From Agromyces albus (GTDB lineage Bacteria > Actinomycetota > Actinomycetes > Actinomycetales > Microbacteriaceae), in assembly GCF_004134825.1 (NCBI RefSeq), contig NZ_SDPN01000018.1, positions 1 to 64,000 of the forward strand: 64,000 nt of DNA. Reading direction: 5' to 3'. How positions within the stretch are numbered: position 1 is the stretch's first letter; each line of letters starts with the position of its first letter. The notes beneath the pieces are model-generated. The model did not search any database. It saw nothing but the letters and a program-made list of their open reading frames with translations, and was not told the origin of the DNA. Shown piece after piece: positions 23,326 to 31,295 of this stretch. The position numbers and the translations under genes are program-made.

Positions 23326-26300
23326 ATGGCGAACGTGAAGCTGGATCCGGCACGCCTGGTCCAAGACGGCGAAGATCTCTACAGCATCGCGAAGTCGCTT
23401 GACAGCGCCGTTTCGACGCTGCAATCGCGGCTGAACAGCAGCGGCGGCATGGCCGGCGACGACAACGCGGCGGAGGAGTTCTGCGAAGGCAGCGAGGGGT
23501 ACGACGCCCTGGCAGGCCCGACGATCGACGGTGTGGCCTCGTTCGGCAACGCCCTTCGGATCCTCGATGCAGCCCTGTCGAACACCGCGCGAGCCTACGA
23601 CGGTGCGCAGAAGGTCGGCGCAGGCATCGATCCCGCGTCGGCTTCTCCTGCCGAGGCGACGGCGACCATCGACGAGTCGAAGGCGAGCGTGCCCAGCGCG
23701 CTGGGAGCCGGCTGGCCGGGAGCGCTCGGCGAGTTCCAGGAGCTCATCGAATGGGGACTCTCGCAGATCGGCGTCGTCATTCCGACCGGCGACGAGGACA
23801 AGCTCCAAGCCGCCTCTGAGGCCTGGGGCACCTTCGGCGACAGCATCCAGTCGGCACGTTCGCGGGTCACGAGCAGTATGCCGAACGTGTCTGCGATGAC
23901 GCTGCCCCAGCAAGACAAGATGCTCTCGTGCCGCGCAAGCCTGGCCGAGGGACTCAACAGCATGCGCGAGAGCGCCGACGGCATGCAGCAGTGGATCGCG
24001 GACTTCCGCACACAGCTCCGCCAGATGCGGGAAGAGCTCGGCTGGTTCCTGAAGCAGATGGCCATCGAGATCGCCGCCGAGCTCGCGATCGGCGGCCTCC
24101 TGACGGTCGTCACCGCCGGGCTCGGAGCGCTGGCGACGGCTGCCAAGGTCGGCACGACGGTGATCCGCTGGTGCTGGAAGATCGCCAAGCTCATCGATCG
24201 ACTCAAGGACTTCCTCCGCGGCATCCGCGGCATCAAGGGCGCCTTGGTCCGTGGCGGCCTGCGGGCCGCGAAGGAGGGCCTGCAGGCGGGCCTCGCGAGC
24301 GCGATCGCAACGACCACCGTGAACCACATGCGCGCCGACGAGAAGGGCTATACCCCGCAGGATGTCGGGACCGCCTTCATCTCAGCGTTCGCCGGCGGGG
24401 CTGTGGCGTCGCCGGTTTCGCGGACACTCGGTGGCAGCGGCGGCCCCGGGTTCGGGCCGGGCGCCCGCCAGATCGCCGGTGAGACCGGAGCAGGCGCGGT
24501 CGACGGCCTGGCCAGTTCGGCCGTGGAGTCCGGCATCACCGGGCAGGAGTTCAATCCCATCTCCGGCATGGTGCTCGGCGCGCTGCTCGGTGGCGGGCTC
24601 ACCGCCGGCGGTCGCGGCATCAACGCCGTCCGTCCCGGGAACAGTGCGAACTCGCCCGGTGTGACGACGACGACGGATGCCCCGACGCCGGGGAGCGGCG
24701 CGGGATCGGGCTCGAACGGCAATGGGTCCGGAACGACCGTCGACACCGACTCGTCGGGCATCCCCACTCCGGGTTCCGGCGGCGGCAGCAGCACGACCGG
24801 CGACGGATCGAGCGTCGATGTCAGCGTCGACGCACCGTCCACCGGCGACGGTAGTGGTGCGGCCGACACCTCCGGCTCCTCGCCCGATGTGAGTGCGCCT
24901 GCTTCGCCTGATGTGAGTGCGCCTGCTTCGCCTGATGTGAGTGCGCCTGCTGGGCCTGACGCGACGGCTCCTGCTTCGCCTGACGCGACGGCTCCTGCTT
25001 CGCCTGATGTGAGTGCTCCGGCTTCGCCTGACGCGACGGCTCCGGCTTCGCCTGATGTGAGTGCGCCTGCTTCGCCTGATGTGAGTGCGCCGGCTTCGCC
25101 TGATGTGAGTGCGCCGGCTTCGCCTGATGTGAGTGCGCCGGCTTCGCCTGACGCGACGGCTCCTGCTTCGCCTGATGTGAGTGCGCCGGCTTCGCCGGAC
25201 GCGACGGCTCCTGCTTCGCCTGATGTGGCTGCTCCTGCTTCGCCGGACGCGACGGCTCCTGCTTCGCCCGATGTGGCTGCTCCTGCTTCGCCGGATGCGA
25301 CGGCTCCTGCTTTGCCCGATGTGGCTGCTCCTGCTTCGCCCGACGCGACGGCGCCCACGGCGCCCGACGCCGGGTCGACGAGCCAGCCCGAGGCGCCCGT
25401 CGCCGCTGCGCCCGCCTCGAGCACGACCACGACGGCGACCGATGCCGACGCGCCCGCCACGGACGCGCCCGCCACGGAAGCCGGCACTGACTCCGAGACG
25501 GGAGCGCCGGAGGCATCCGATGCCGGCGACGGCGATGACGTCGTATCGCCCGAGGACGTCGCCGCGGTCGGCGGCGCTGCCGCCATGGCCGGTGCCGCGG
25601 CGATGCTCGGCAAGCCGTCGTTCCTGCCGACCCACACGCCTGGGGGATCGACCCCGGCAGCGCCGACGTCCCCTGCGGCCCCGCCCGCGAGCGGCCCCGA
25701 TGGCACGGCGCCCGACGGTTCCGTCCCCGACGGCACGAACCCCGACGCAGCCGATGGCACCGCCTCCGACGGATCGGGCGAAGACGGAACGGGCCAAGAC
25801 GGATCCGGCCAAGACGGATCGAAGGACGCCGAGAAGCCCGACACCAGCCAGAACAACCGCTCGGAGCGCACCCTCGACGAGATCAAGGCCGCGCTCGACG
25901 AGATCAACCCGAATTACGACCCGTCCGATCCCGCCAACGGCTACGCGACGAACTGCGGCAACACGTCGTCGATCATGAACGACTTCTTCAACGGGTCTCC
26001 GACGACCGAGTCGCCCACCGGCACCCTCTCCACGCCTCAGATGGAAGCGCGCACCGGCAACCCGCAGACGCCGATGACGCCGGAGCAGATCGAGGCGTCG
26101 CTGCGTGCGCTCGGCGCCGGATCGCACTGCGTGGTCGGCATCGACCGGTCCACCGGCGACGGTCACTGGTTCAACGCCTACTTCGACGGAACGAACGTGT
26201 GGGTCGTCGACGCCCAGCCCGGCACGATGAGCCCCTGGCCGCCGAACGAGCCGAACGCGACCAACTGGGATGCCTCCATCCCGCCCGAGCACGTCGCGCC

Positions 26301-28509
26301 GGCGGCCCCGGATGCTTCCAGCACTCCGGCGGCACCAGATGCCTCAACCACTCCAGCAGCGGCACCGGATGCCTCCGCACCGGATGCCTCCGCACCGGCT
26401 ACGCCCGAGGGTACGAAGCACTCGCCCGACCCCGCAGCAGCGCCACCGTCGCCCGTGCACTCGGAAGCGACGCCCTTTGCGGGCGCTCCCGAGGCATCCG
26501 CGCCCGACGGCGACCGCTCCGCGAACACGAGGTATGCGGGGCAGGCGACCGTCCCAGCCGATCACGCCTCCGACGGCTCGCAGAAAGCCGGCACGACGTA
26601 CAACGGGTACCAAATCCCCGAACTCACCCCCGAGATTCGGGAGCAGCTCGACGAATTCGCGTCGCGGCCCGACTCACCGATCATTCGCAATGACGACGGC
26701 TCGTACTCGCTGAAGGACCCGATCGAGGTCGAAGCCTTCGACATGTCGAACGCCAAGCACGACTGGGTCGAGTTCCAGCGCCAGGTGGGTCTACAGCAGC
26801 AGGGGCTCAACAAGCTCTCGATCGCCGAGTGGCGGCACAACGTCAACTACTACCTGAAAGAGGGCCGGGTAGCGCAGACCCTACAGGCCGCAGCCAACCA
26901 TGCCCTCGCCGATGCAGGCGTGACCATGAAGGGCCAAGCCGTGCTGCATGGGCCTGATCAGGTCGCCGGCGGCCGGGCCGACCGGTTCGACGGCGCCGGC
27001 TCGCTGGGCGAGAACAGCTCGTTCGGCAGGCAATGGCGGGACCGGATCGACGACCTCCGCCAAGACGTCGCGGGTGCGATGGCGGATGTCCCTGCGACAC
27101 TGCACGCACACGTCAAACTCAACGTGCACCTGGGTGCGACGGACTCGGTCGGCGTCAGTCCGGATGCCACACAAGCGACGCTCACCTCGGCGCTTCCGGT
27201 GACGGGACACCCCTCCGCTCCGCCGACCCGAGCCGGAGTTGTGCCTCAGCCCACGGTCAGCCCGTTCGGAGACGCGGCGCCGGATGCCCCGGCAGGGCCT
27301 GCCCCCTCGGGTGCCTCGGATGGCGAGGCATCGTCGACCGGATCGGAGAGCCCCGAGCAGACCGCTCCCGCGGATGATTCAACCGGATCGGAGGGCTCCG
27401 AGGGAGAGTCGGCTCCGGCTGACGAGGACGTTTCCGAGGGATTGGGCGCGCCCGATGCATCGGCGTCGTCGGACCCCCACGGGGAGGCGGAAGCCGAGCC
27501 CGTACCCGCGACGATGCACGATCCGATCCTCGACGCGGCCTTCCCGCGCTTGTTCGACGCCGAGGCTCCTGCCGTTTCGATCTCCACCGTCAACGCAGCG
27601 GGATGGGCGGCTGATGCGGGCCGGTTCTTGAACAACTGCCACTTCGTCGTCAACGCACTCGAGCTCCGGTTCCGCGGCTACAACGTGATCGCGAGTCCGA
27701 CCGTGCTGGGCATCGCCTCCAACCCCGCGACCGGTGCGACGAACGCTCAGTACGAGGCCAGAATCCCGATGCAGATTGCTTCGGACTGGGTTCAGGCCGA
27801 TGGCACGCGGCGCGAGTTCCAGAACCTCGACGACGTCGAGGGTGAGTCGACGATGAAGAAGCTGGAGCGGCTGACCGAATCCTGGCCCGAGGGCGGCCGC
27901 GGGTTCATCGGCGGCTTCTGGAAAATGGGTGGTGGCCACGTCTTCACGGTCGTGAAGGGAGCCGACGGGATCGAATTCCATGATGGGCAGACCGCGATGG
28001 TGGACGCGTCGGCTCATGTCCACAAGATGAACACGATCAAGGTGCTCAGGGTCGACGATCTCCATCCGTCCTCGGAAGTGCTCAAGACCTCGAAGCCGTG
28101 GACGGTGCCCGAGGCGCAGCTTCTGAAGGATTGGGCGGCAAACCCCGACATTGCCAAGAAGCCCGAGATGATGATCGACCGTGAGCTGGCGGCGAACGCC
28201 CGGTGGCGGGATCGCAACAATGAACTGACCCTTGAGCTCGAGAAGATCCTCTCCGATCCCAGCGCGAGTCTGGCGGACAAGCAACGCGCCTGGGACAATA
28301 AGGGCTTCCTCCAAGCGCAGAACCTGCGGCTCGCGGGGGGTGCCGGCTACATCGAGCAGGCGGTCAAGCCCAAACCGCCTGTGCTGCCCTCCGGCCCGTC
28401 GGCGCAGCCCCCCGCGCCGCCGGAACCGTTCACATCTGCCGGAGCAGCGGTACACGACGTGACCGTTGGCCACGACAACACGACTGGTCTCGGCGAGACC
28501 TGGGCATAA
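23326..28509 (+). CDS. giant type VII effector with three toxin-type domains (Tox-PL-like, Ntox15-like, Tox-PL-like)
   Basis: 1727 residues. Residues 1-100 form an ESX-type helical module whose turn is GMAGDDNAAEEF instead of WxG. A helical region follows (110-245) that recalls the N-terminus of CpnT-type toxins, then hydrophobic or Gly-rich segments at about 247-280, 351-371 and 415-432, and a 20-unit repeat at 520-679. Three toxin-like domains come next. A papain/glutamine-deamidase-like domain has C877 (ATNCGNTS), H947 (GDGHWFNAYFDG) and D962 (VDAQ). An Ntox15-like domain (about 1130-1245) has HDWVEFQRQ and the HxxD motif H1208-GP-D1211. A second papain-like domain has C1438 (NNCHFVVNALELRFRGY), H1538 (GGGHVF) and D1553. 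ATG 23326. One domain could instead be a releasing protease. The reading rests on motifs and on matching immunity genes downstream. Confidence 0.85.
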   Translation: MANVKLDPARLVQDGEDLYSIAKSLDSAVSTLQSRLNSSGGMAGDDNAAEEFCEGSEGYDALAGPTIDGVASFGNALRILDAALSNTARAYDGAQKVGAGIDPASASPAEATATIDESKASVPSALGAGWPGALGEFQELIEWGLSQIGVVIPTGDEDKLQAASEAWGTFGDSIQSARSRVTSSMPNVSAMTLPQQDKMLSCRASLAEGLNSMRESADGMQQWIADFRTQLRQMREELGWFLKQMAIEIAAELAIGGLLTVVTAGLGALATAAKVGTTVIRWCWKIAKLIDRLKDFLRGIRGIKGALVRGGLRAAKEGLQAGLASAIATTTVNHMRADEKGYTPQDVGTAFISAFAGGAVASPVSRTLGGSGGPGFGPGARQIAGETGAGAVDGLASSAVESGITGQEFNPISGMVLGALLGGGLTAGGRGINAVRPGNSANSPGVTTTTDAPTPGSGAGSGSNGNGSGTTVDTDSSGIPTPGSGGGSSTTGDGSSVDVSVDAPSTGDGSGAADTSGSSPDVSAPASPDVSAPASPDVSAPAGPDATAPASPDATAPASPDVSAPASPDATAPASPDVSAPASPDVSAPASPDVSAPASPDVSAPASPDATAPASPDVSAPASPDATAPASPDVAAPASPDATAPASPDVAAPASPDATAPALPDVAAPASPDATAPTAPDAGSTSQPEAPVAAAPASSTTTTATDADAPATDAPATEAGTDSETGAPEASDAGDGDDVVSPEDVAAVGGAAAMAGAAAMLGKPSFLPTHTPGGSTPAAPTSPAAPPASGPDGTAPDGSVPDGTNPDAADGTASDGSGEDGTGQDGSGQDGSKDAEKPDTSQNNRSERTLDEIKAALDEINPNYDPSDPANGYATNCGNTSSIMNDFFNGSPTTESPTGTLSTPQMEARTGNPQTPMTPEQIEASLRALGAGSHCVVGIDRSTGDGHWFNAYFDGTNVWVVDAQPGTMSPWPPNEPNATNWDASIPPEHVAPAAPDASSTPAAPDASTTPAAAPDASAPDASAPATPEGTKHSPDPAAAPPSPVHSEATPFAGAPEASAPDGDRSANTRYAGQATVPADHASDGSQKAGTTYNGYQIPELTPEIREQLDEFASRPDSPIIRNDDGSYSLKDPIEVEAFDMSNAKHDWVEFQRQVGLQQQGLNKLSIAEWRHNVNYYLKEGRVAQTLQAAANHALADAGVTMKGQAVLHGPDQVAGGRADRFDGAGSLGENSSFGRQWRDRIDDLRQDVAGAMADVPATLHAHVKLNVHLGATDSVGVSPDATQATLTSALPVTGHPSAPPTRAGVVPQPTVSPFGDAAPDAPAGPAPSGASDGEASSTGSESPEQTAPADDSTGSEGSEGESAPADEDVSEGLGAPDASASSDPHGEAEAEPVPATMHDPILDAAFPRLFDAEAPAVSISTVNAAGWAADAGRFLNNCHFVVNALELRFRGYNVIASPTVLGIASNPATGATNAQYEARIPMQIASDWVQADGTRREFQNLDDVEGESTMKKLERLTESWPEGGRGFIGGFWKMGGGHVFTVVKGADGIEFHDGQTAMVDASAHVHKMNTIKVLRVDDLHPSSEVLKTSKPWTVPEAQLLKDWAANPDIAKKPEMMIDRELAANARWRDRNNELTLELEKILSDPSASLADKQRAWDNKGFLQAQNLRLAGGAGYIEQAVKPKPPVLPSGPSAQPPAPPEPFTSAGAAVHDVTVGHDNTTGLGETWA
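24883..25362 (+). repeat. 20 tandem 24-bp units coding PDVSAPAS/PDATAPAS
   Basis: Twenty in-frame copies of an 8-residue unit, mainly PDVSAPAS alternating with PDATAPAS or PDVAAPAS, with single changes in units 3, 18 and 20. It links the N-terminal delivery part of the effector to its toxin domains and is probably an extended stalk. The copies use GCT, CCT and GAT codons freely, whereas flanking sequence prefers GCC/GCG and CCC/CCG, and many units are identical at DNA level, so copy number should vary between strains. Confidence 0.95.
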
Positions 28510-28520
28510 GGACTGGAGCC

Positions 28521-28805
28521 ATGGTGACATTGGAGGAAGCGAGAAGCGCGCTCGAACGGCATTTCGCCGAGCACCCGCCGGCGATCGCGGGCGAACTGTA
28601 CATCGCCGAATGGTACGAGGACGATTCCGACTACCTGCCGGTGTGGGGCGCCCGCGAGTTCCTGGTCGAAGGCCGTGAGGCGTTCGGCCGGTGGGACAAT
28701 ATGGTCATCTTCATCGACAAGCAGTCCGGGGAGATTCGTGAGGATGTGCACACCCTGAACCTGGAGAAGATCGAGGAGATGAGACCGGTCGCGGTGTCCG
28801 AGTGA
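28521..28805 (+). CDS. Imm35-like immunity protein candidate
   Basis: 94 residues, cytosolic, acidic. The layout fits the Imm35 (YrhB-related) family: an N-terminal helix, a strand with a conserved Trp (YLPVWGAREFLVEG), then WDNMVIFIDKQSGEIRED, the usual ending of a dVDKxTGEI type strand. Imm35 proteins accompany papain-fold toxins in polymorphic toxin loci. It begins 11 bp after the effector stop (ATG 28521, GGAG 4 nt upstream), the classical place for the cognate immunity gene, and would neutralise one or both Tox-PL-like domains. Family membership is by pattern only. Confidence 0.72.
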   Translation: MVTLEEARSALERHFAEHPPAIAGELYIAEWYEDDSDYLPVWGAREFLVEGREAFGRWDNMVIFIDKQSGEIREDVHTLNLEKIEEMRPVAVSE

Positions 28806-28872
28806 CCCCTGCGGCTCGGCGGAGCCGCCCGGGTAGGCTCGGAGCGTCCGCTCCAGCGTGAAGGGAAGTCCG

Positions 28873-29250
28873 ATGCTCGATGTGTCGACCCGCCGGTTCG
28901 TCGACGACGCGGCGGCGCTCCCGCCCGAAGCGCTCGCCGCGACATTCGATCGCGCGGTCGCCCTGCGTCGAACCGGTGGCAAGGAAGCAAGCCGCGCGAC
29001 GAAGCCATCGGCCGCGGAGAACTCGGAGCTCGAGCGAGCTGTTCGTTTAGCCCTGCTGCCGAGGGCCGAGGAGCTGAACGCCTTCCGCGACGGGTTGCAC
29101 GCCGATGCCAAGAGTGCCGTGGTGATCGCGGCTCGCGCGATCCTGAAGGCCGAGCAGCTGTCCGGTGAGCAATACCACGTTCTCGTCGACCCGTTCGTCA
29201 CTGTCGGCGTCGATGTCCCTGCCCATTCCAGGCGCGTGTCGAGGAGCTGA
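28873..29250 (+). CDS. hypothetical helical protein in the immunity block
   Basis: 125 residues, largely helical and Ala-rich: PEALAATFDRAVALRR, NSELERAVRLALLPRAEELNAFRDGLHADAKSAVVIAARAILKAEQL, ending in a strand-like stretch HVLVDPFVTVGVDVP. ATG 28873 follows AAGGGAAG by 4 nt; a GTG at 28858 would lie before that site. No family recognised. It stands between the Imm35-like and Tdi1-like genes and just before the palindrome at 29313. It could be a third immunity protein or an effector-associated factor; this is inferred from position only. Confidence 0.55.
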   Translation: MLDVSTRRFVDDAAALPPEALAATFDRAVALRRTGGKEASRATKPSAAENSELERAVRLALLPRAEELNAFRDGLHADAKSAVVIAARAILKAEQLSGEQYHVLVDPFVTVGVDVPAHSRRVSRS

Positions 29251-29312
29251 CCCGGTCTGCGCCAGGGTTCCGCACCGCCGGGCCCGGCGCGATCGCCACC
29301 TGGAACCGAGGC

Positions 29313-29330
29313 ATGGGGAGAGCTCCCCAT
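29313..29330. promoter_or_regulatory. 18-bp palindrome upstream of the Tdi1-like gene, candidate operator
   Basis: ATGGGGAGAGCTCCCCAT, an 8-2-8 perfect palindrome and the second copy of the ATGGGGA-N4-TCCCCAT motif found before esxA. TAGACT at 29352-29357, 21 bp downstream, is a possible -10 box, again placing the palindrome next to the -35 position. This implies a separate promoter for the Tdi1-like gene under the same regulator as esxA. Confidence 0.6.
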
Positions 29331-29450
29331 TTCGCAGTCTGGCGCAGTCGATAGACTTCCGCAGGGTGGCACGGCCATCGAATCCGGGTGATGCCAGCCA
29401 ACGGGCAACCCCGGCGCACTGACGCAGTTACACATCTCAGAGAGGCACGA

Positions 29451-30317
29451 ATGACCAGCTTCCGGAGCTTCGACCTCGTCGCGCCGATCGCCGAAGAGAC
29501 GATCGCACAGTTTGCCGGGCAGGTGCCCGCCGGGGTCGTCGAACTGTGGCGGGCGCAGGGCGCAGGTATCGTCGGCGACGACGGGTTCTTCCGTGTCGTC
29601 GACCCGGCGCGCGCGGCGTCGATGCTCGAGGGCGTGTTCGGGCTGCCCGACGGCGCGACGGTGCTGTTCACGACCGCGCTCGGCGATGTCGTTTTCCACG
29701 CGAACGGGCTCTACCTCGTGGTGAAGTCACGCTTCGGGGCGATCGACGTCATCGAAGGGCGATCCTTCGACGAGCTCGTCGCACTCATCGAGGACCCCGC
29801 ACGACGCGACGTCGCTTGGGAGTGGCAGCCGTACCCGGCCGCGCGCGAGCGCGACGGGGTGCCCGCGTTCGAGGAGTGCTTCGGATTCGTGCCGCTGCTC
29901 GCGCTCGGCGGCCCGAACGATGCCGGGCACCTGCAGCTCGGCGGGCTCTACGAGCACCTCGCGCTCATCGCCCAGCTCGCCGGCCAGCCGCAGGTGCGCC
30001 GGCCCTTGCTTGTCGCGTCGGATGGTGGCGGCACGGCCGAAGCCGGCAGCACCGAACGACTGATCGAGCTTGGCACCTCACTCTTCGCGAAGCTCACCAC
30101 CGACCCGGTCCTGAACACCATCGAGCTTCCCGACGGGCTCGGCATCTGCCTCGTCCACGCCGTGCGCGGCGGCGGCAAGATCTACATCGCCCCCGACGAG
30201 TCGGTGTTGTTCGTCGGTTCGGCCGTCGATTTCGATGCAGGTCTTGGAGCCTTCCGCGACGGGGTGCGCACGCCGATCGAGAAGTTCGACCTCACGGGCG
30301 GGGGTGCAGGCGCCTGA
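29451..30317 (+). CDS. Tdi1-like immunity protein (GAD-like plus DUF1851)
   Basis: 288 residues, cytosolic. The first part matches the GAD-related domain (PAGVVELWRAQGAGIVGDDGF, then FRVVDPARAASMLEGVFG). The next matches the DUF1851/T6SS Tdi1 C-terminal domain, with its hallmark EECFGFVPLLALGG and AGHLQLGGLYEHLALIAQLAGQ. A further 90 residues, beginning about LLVASDGGG, look like an extra alpha/beta segment not found in short Tdi1 proteins. Tdi1 protects Agrobacterium from Tde1, an Ntox15 DNase, so this gene is the expected partner of the Ntox15-like domain of the effector. ATG 29451 follows GAGAGG. Own promoter region with palindrome upstream; overlaps the next gene by one base. Confidence 0.83.
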   Translation: MTSFRSFDLVAPIAEETIAQFAGQVPAGVVELWRAQGAGIVGDDGFFRVVDPARAASMLEGVFGLPDGATVLFTTALGDVVFHANGLYLVVKSRFGAIDVIEGRSFDELVALIEDPARRDVAWEWQPYPAARERDGVPAFEECFGFVPLLALGGPNDAGHLQLGGLYEHLALIAQLAGQPQVRRPLLVASDGGGTAEAGSTERLIELGTSLFAKLTTDPVLNTIELPDGLGICLVHAVRGGGKIYIAPDESVLFVGSAVDFDAGLGAFRDGVRTPIEKFDLTGGGAGA

Positions 30318-30655
30318 TGGCCGAAACACTCGAGCAACGCTGCGACCGACTGCGGGAGCCGGTGACCGAACTCGTGGGCGTGAGCATCTCGGCGACGCTT
30401 CGTCCGCAGGACCTTCCCGAACTCGCCAGGGCGATCACCACTGTTCGCGGGATTCTCAGCGAGGACGCCTCGAGCATCCCGCCGGGACCGTTCCTCGATT
30501 GGCTGCCGACGGCGTTGCGCAACCTCGACCGCATGCACGAGGCCGTGAGCTCAGGGGACGCCGCGACGTCCTACGCCATCCTCACCGACAAGCACGACGG
30601 GTTCATCCGCCTCACCGATGGATGCGCCGGATTCCCGGGCTGGGCGCGCGCCTGA
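30317..30655 (+). CDS. hypothetical small helical protein coupled to the Tdi1-like gene
   Basis: 112 residues, predicted all-helical: LEQRCDRLREPVTEL, RPQDLPELARAITTVRGIL, PFLDWLPTALRNLDRMHEAVSSGDAATSYAILTDKHDGFIRLTDGC. ATG 30317 overlaps the stop of the Tdi1-like gene (TGATG), so the two proteins are made together. No signal peptide or membrane helix, no family recognised. It may bind the immunity protein or be a further immunity factor. The island ends here, 7 bp before a convergent gene. Confidence 0.6.
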   Translation: MAETLEQRCDRLREPVTELVGVSISATLRPQDLPELARAITTVRGILSEDASSIPPGPFLDWLPTALRNLDRMHEAVSSGDAATSYAILTDKHDGFIRLTDGCAGFPGWARA

Positions 30656-30662
30656 CCGATCG

Positions 30663-31295
30663 TTAGTTCCGCAGGAACGGGTCGAGGAATCCGTTGACGA
30701 CCGTCTGGCTCGCTCGGGCGCCGTAGTTGTCGATCGAGAGGCGGCTGATCGCCTCGTAGGCGTTGTCGCGCAGCGGCACGAGCGGCAGAGCCTGCCAGTC
30801 TCGCCCCGACCGCACGGCGATGCCGACATAGGCGATCGCATCCGCGCGCGCGAGCCAGACGCCGAGCACCACGTTGCCGTTCTTCGCGACCGGCACCGGC
30901 AGGTAGATGCGCGGGTCACCCGTTCGGAATCGCTCGAGCAGCTCCGCCGCCTCGTGCGGTGCCACGCGCACGTATGAGGCCGCTTGCTTGGTGAGTCTCG
31001 CGCCGGTCGCGATGCGCTCCCATCGGTACGAGTACGCGAAGAACCAGATGAGACCGCCGATGACGGCGGCGGCGCTGAGGAACACCGCCCCGGGGGCGAC
31101 GAGTCCCCGCATGCCGGATCGCCGTCCCTCGTAGTCAGCGGAGAGGTCGACGAGCGCGCCGAACAACGTCACGGAGAGGACGAGCGCCAACGCGCCGACG
31201 CCGATCATCACCGCGGCGCCGATCATCTGTGCGCGTGAGCGAACCCGCCGCACCTCTTCCGGAGCGGCGTAGAGCGGCTGCTCCTGTGGTTCCAT
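30663..31295 (-). CDS. two-helix membrane protein, unknown function
   Basis: 210 residues. A short acidic N-terminus with EEVRRVRSR is followed by two membrane helices (MIGAAVMIGVGALALVLSVTLFGAL and LVAPGAVFLSAAAVIGGLIWFFAYSY) and a C-terminal cytosolic domain of about 115 residues with strand-like PRIYLPVPVAKNGNVVLGVWLA. ATG 31295 overlaps the stop of the gene upstream on this strand; GGAGAAG lies 8 nt before it. Family not recognised. The same two-helix plus soluble-domain plan is seen in its operon partner. Convergent with the type VII island. Confidence 0.6.
   Translation of the reverse strand: MEPQEQPLYAAPEEVRRVRSRAQMIGAAVMIGVGALALVLSVTLFGALVDLSADYEGRRSGMRGLVAPGAVFLSAAAVIGGLIWFFAYSYRWERIATGARLTKQAASYVRVAPHEAAELLERFRTGDPRIYLPVPVAKNGNVVLGVWLARADAIAYVGIAVRSGRDWQALPLVPLRDNAYEAISRLSIDNYGARASQTVVNGFLDPFLRN

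Noticed and set aside
24883-25362. The 24-bp repeat as a CRISPR array
   Set aside because: Units are contiguous without spacers and are in frame with a coding sequence; no cas genes are present.
24348-26292. Antisense frames over the effector repeat, rich in GEAGAVAS or RRSRSRR repeats
   Set aside because: They are simply the 24-bp repeat read backwards in two frames.
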